Source: Pleurotus ostreatus/Saccharomyces cerevisiae fusant
Lineage: Eukaryota; Opisthokonta
Reading direction: 5' to 3'
NCBI GenBank assembly: GCA_024196135.1
Contig: JAMQCK010001278.1
Span: 1 to 10,059, forward strand
DNA length: 10,059 bases
In this document: positions 8,273-10,059 of the stretch, in pieces
Layout: the number at the start of each line of letters is the position of its first letter
How positions within the stretch are numbered: position 1 is the stretch's first letter
Translations under genes and position numbers: made by a program
Notes under the pieces: model-generated
Databases searched by the model: none
Told to the model about the DNA's origin: nothing
The model's input: the letters and a program-made list of their open reading frames with translations, nothing else

Positions 8273-8703
8273 ATGGGAATAGAAGGGCAGGTAAGGGCGA
8301 ATTGCTTTTTCCCAGGTTCGAATCATGCAGGTGCATCTCTAGGCTCGACTATGCGGCTCTTTGACGCCCTCTGTAGGTACCATACTGACTCAAAAAACAA
8401 GCATTCATCCTCTCTTGGTAGTCTCCTGCCAGTAAGTACACTTGCGTTCCTCATCGGCTATTGACTGACATCCATCGAGCTGTAATCTGACAGGTCTCTT
8501 TCACTCTTGCGTGCTCGAAGGCGAAGGTCCATCCAGGCTACCCATTACTGAGCGATGACAAACGCCTGAGGGCCGACTCGCATTCTGTAAATACGACCAC
8601 ACAAAGAAGGTTCTGATTTGTCAGTCACTCAGTTATTTCCGTAAGTCGTTGCACATTCCCCGTCGAAATCGCATTGAGGCTGATCTAGTCTTTAGCTGGC
8701 TGA
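8273..8703 (+). CDS. possible small spliced gene or spliced non-coding RNA
   Basis: No long frame exists, but intron-like units are packed here: 8373-8421 (GTAGGT, CTGAC, GGTAG; 49 nt), 8432-8493 (GTAAGT, CTGAC, GACAG; 62 nt), 8587-8624 or 8587-8632 (GTAAAT, CTGAT, CAG) and 8641-8695 (GTAAGT, CTGAT, TTTAG; 55 nt). One reading uses ATG 8273, keeps 8373-8421, and joins 8273-8431, 8494-8586, 8625-8640 and 8696-8703 in frame, giving about 90 residues. The 93 nt segment 8494-8586 is open in the needed frame. The peptide resembles nothing I know and has no signal peptide or motif. Using acceptor 8632 instead moves the stop to about 8771. A decayed gene or an RNA is equally possible. Confidence 0.22.
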
Positions 8704-9037
8704 TAGTCACTTGTCTGCTCCGTAGTCGGAATCTGACGATGCTGGAGTGGTCTGCACACAAATGGTTCTGATGTTTCTCGAAGTAGAGCACTCCAGGGGA
8801 GGCTATAAAGAGCGCGAAAGCGACGTATACCGTCCTCAGAAACAAGTCTTTCTAACTAGTAAAGTGGCCCTAGGGGCGGGTTACGAGACCTGCCTGTTTT
8901 GGCCACGAGCACGGGCAGGAAGGGAGCATCAAATATATCTAAGGACATAAGACTACAGTCGTGTATATAACATTGCTCAAACCAATCACATATTTATACG
9001 ACGCCTCTTAGGAATGCGAGACTGAGAATGGCCAGGG
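8704..9037. other. non-coding, partly AT-rich
   Basis: No supported gene. It contains a TATAAA at 8804-8809 (+), an AT-rich patch at about 8930-9000 with a TATAAA readable on the minus strand near 8993-8999, and a CCAAT near 8982-8986. No transcript can be tied to these. Confidence 0.45.
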
Positions 9038-9117
9038 GTCACGGTATGGGATTCGAACCCAACTCCAGTGGACCGAGTAGAGTTCGAGGGTCTACCGTTG
9101 ACCTTACCGGTACGTGA
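9038..9117 (-). other. tRNA-like element or degenerate tRNA
   Basis: Read on the minus strand it has a D-arm-like GGTC-AACGGTA-GACC with the expected A and GG, and a clean T-arm GGGTTCGAATCCC (a perfect Pol III B-box core). Between them, AACTC and GAGTT could form a 5 bp anticodon stem, but with a 14 nt loop. The acceptor stem is poor: TCACG pairs with CGTGA, followed by two mismatches, and the spacing from position 7 to the D-stem is too long. It is probably a pseudo-tRNA or a tRNA-derived repeat, not a working tRNA. No anticodon can be named. Confidence 0.3.
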
Positions 9118-9144
9118 GCTTTGGCTACAAACCAGGTTGGGGGA

Positions 9145-10059
9145 ACGAACCTTCCATATTGCGAGCGATCTGTTCGCGTTGACGCTGTTCTTGTCGTTGT
9201 CCAGGCTGCGGCCGAAGTTCATACCGGTACACACAATGTCGTCGTCTTCGTCGGCCACGGCGGGGTCCTGGAGCAGAGCGAGATAATGTTCTGCAATCAG
9301 GCGAAGTCAGGAAGGAAGAAGAGTGTGCAAGGGACATGCGTACTTGAACGAGGTGGGTAGGAAAGCAGACGCGACACAGAGGCCAATGGAATACGATGTC
9401 AGATTCAATCGGTTGCCGTACGCATGGTCGTACCTTCTCATCGCGCGCACAAGGCAGCAAGTCCGTGGCACCGACAGACTTGAGTGCGAACTGAGGAACG
9501 CCGATCGTGTCCACGGTAGTCTTCGTGATGTTCGCGATGAACCTAGTATCCGCGGCGCAGGGCGGCATGCCGGCGAAGAGCGATCCGGCGCCTGTACGGA
9601 CAACGGCCTGAAGGACGTCGACTTCGGTGCGACTACCAGATGTGAGTGAGCGTGCGCGAGGAGTGCAGAATGGTACTAACGCAATCTTATCCATTTGGAT
9701 GGACGTTATTCTGTCCGCGAAGCCGTTCTTGAGGTCCCTCGTGGCGAAGACGCGGGTCATCCACAGGTTATGGAAGTCGGCGTAGAAGTGGCGAATGATC
9801 TTGGGTCGGAGGCGAAGGCGTCCAGCTTCTGCCCAGCGAAGGCTCCAAGAGTTGAACAGTATGGTGTCCAGTTCACCCTCGTCCCTAACACGAACATCAG
9901 CGAAGACCACGAGGGGGAACCAGGCGGACGTACTCGCCAGGCAGGTTGATCGTCCAGGTGTACTTGTCACCCACGTAGCGGTCGCTGCACATGATCTCGG
10001 GGCCGAGGTCGGATAGTGCTCGGTCCTCGAATGCGCAGCGTATGTTCCACCCGCGGGTC
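9145..10059 (-). pseudogene. cytochrome P450-like N-terminal half, partial and probably a relic
   Basis: Transcribed leftward, with its 5' end beyond the window. Plausible exons are 10059-9934, 9885-9681, 9632-9434 and about 9290-9145; introns 9933-9886 (GTACGT), 9680-9633 (GTTAGT) and 9343-9291 (GTACGC with CTGAC/CTGAT) look good. The translation has TRDLKNGFADRI and then DVLQAVVRTGAGSLFAGMPP followed by C, resembling the C-helix region and the VV-R-T-x-x-x-x-F-x-G-x-P-x-C block of fungal ent-kaurene-oxidase-like P450s. A last block (SVNANRSLAIWK) may be where the I helix begins. The I-helix threonine, the ExxR motif and the heme-binding F-x-x-G-x-x-x-C are absent downstream. Between 9433 and 9344 no AG acceptor is available, so the frame cannot be joined cleanly. 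The family assignment is inference from short blocks. Confidence 0.42.

Noticed and set aside
8291..8314. Candidate intron GTAAGG to TTTCCCAG
   Set aside because: Only 24 nt, too short for spliceosomal removal.
8286..8340. Possible tRNA T-arm around GGTTCGAATC on the + strand
   Set aside because: The flanking stem pairs poorly and no D-arm, anticodon arm or acceptor stem can be drawn.
8112..9144. P450 heme-binding motif (F-x-x-G-x-x-x-C-x-G) on the minus strand downstream of the P450-like fragment
   Set aside because: Searched by eye on the minus strand and not found, hence the relic interpretation.

Overview
The window looks like nuclear DNA of a filamentous basidiomycete, probably an Agaricomycete. 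It is GC-rich, with Ser/Pro/Arg/Glu-rich proteins and introns of 48-64 nt that have GTRNGT-type donors, CTNAY branch sites 10-25 nt before the acceptor, and YAG acceptors. I see no bacterial operon features, ribosome binding sites, CRISPR or insertion sequences.

Layout. Positions 1-471 (+) hold the 3' end of a gene whose start lies outside the window; its product has a disordered Ser/Pro-rich tail and I do not recognise it. Positions 472-1454 are non-coding: the 3' UTR of that gene and the promoter/5' UTR of the next. Positions 1455-8111 (+) hold one very large gene that I assemble from eight exons and seven introns, all phase-compatible, giving about 2091 residues. It dominates the window. 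It carries at least six divergent copies of a roughly 60-80 residue module that I cannot assign to a named family (aromatic GF-x-Y-W strand, then RFR, then G-x-x-F-x-x-G-x-D-L, then a P-W patch and a short Ala-rich helix). Two copies are near the N-terminus and four near the C-terminus. A long middle section separates them, with low-complexity and acidic tracts, an AT-hook-like GRPRK, a globular-looking block and a highly charged coiled coil or single alpha-helix. The predicted N-terminus resembles a mitochondrial presequence, while other parts look like nuclear signals, so location is unresolved.

Positions 8112-10059 are weakly coding. A cluster of good intron signals between 8373 and 8695 (+) suggests a small spliced gene, a spliced non-coding RNA, or the remains of a gene. 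A tRNA-like element with A-box and B-box sequences lies at about 9038-9117 (-). A minus-strand gene fragment enters from the right edge (about 10059-9145); it resembles the N-terminal half of a fungal cytochrome P450 and seems to stop before the oxygen-activating and heme-binding regions, so it is probably a relic.

Nothing shows the genes working together as a pathway. The point of interest is the multi-module giant protein, which looks like an undescribed repeat-domain family. All gene models are read by eye from splice signals and frames; no homology search was possible.
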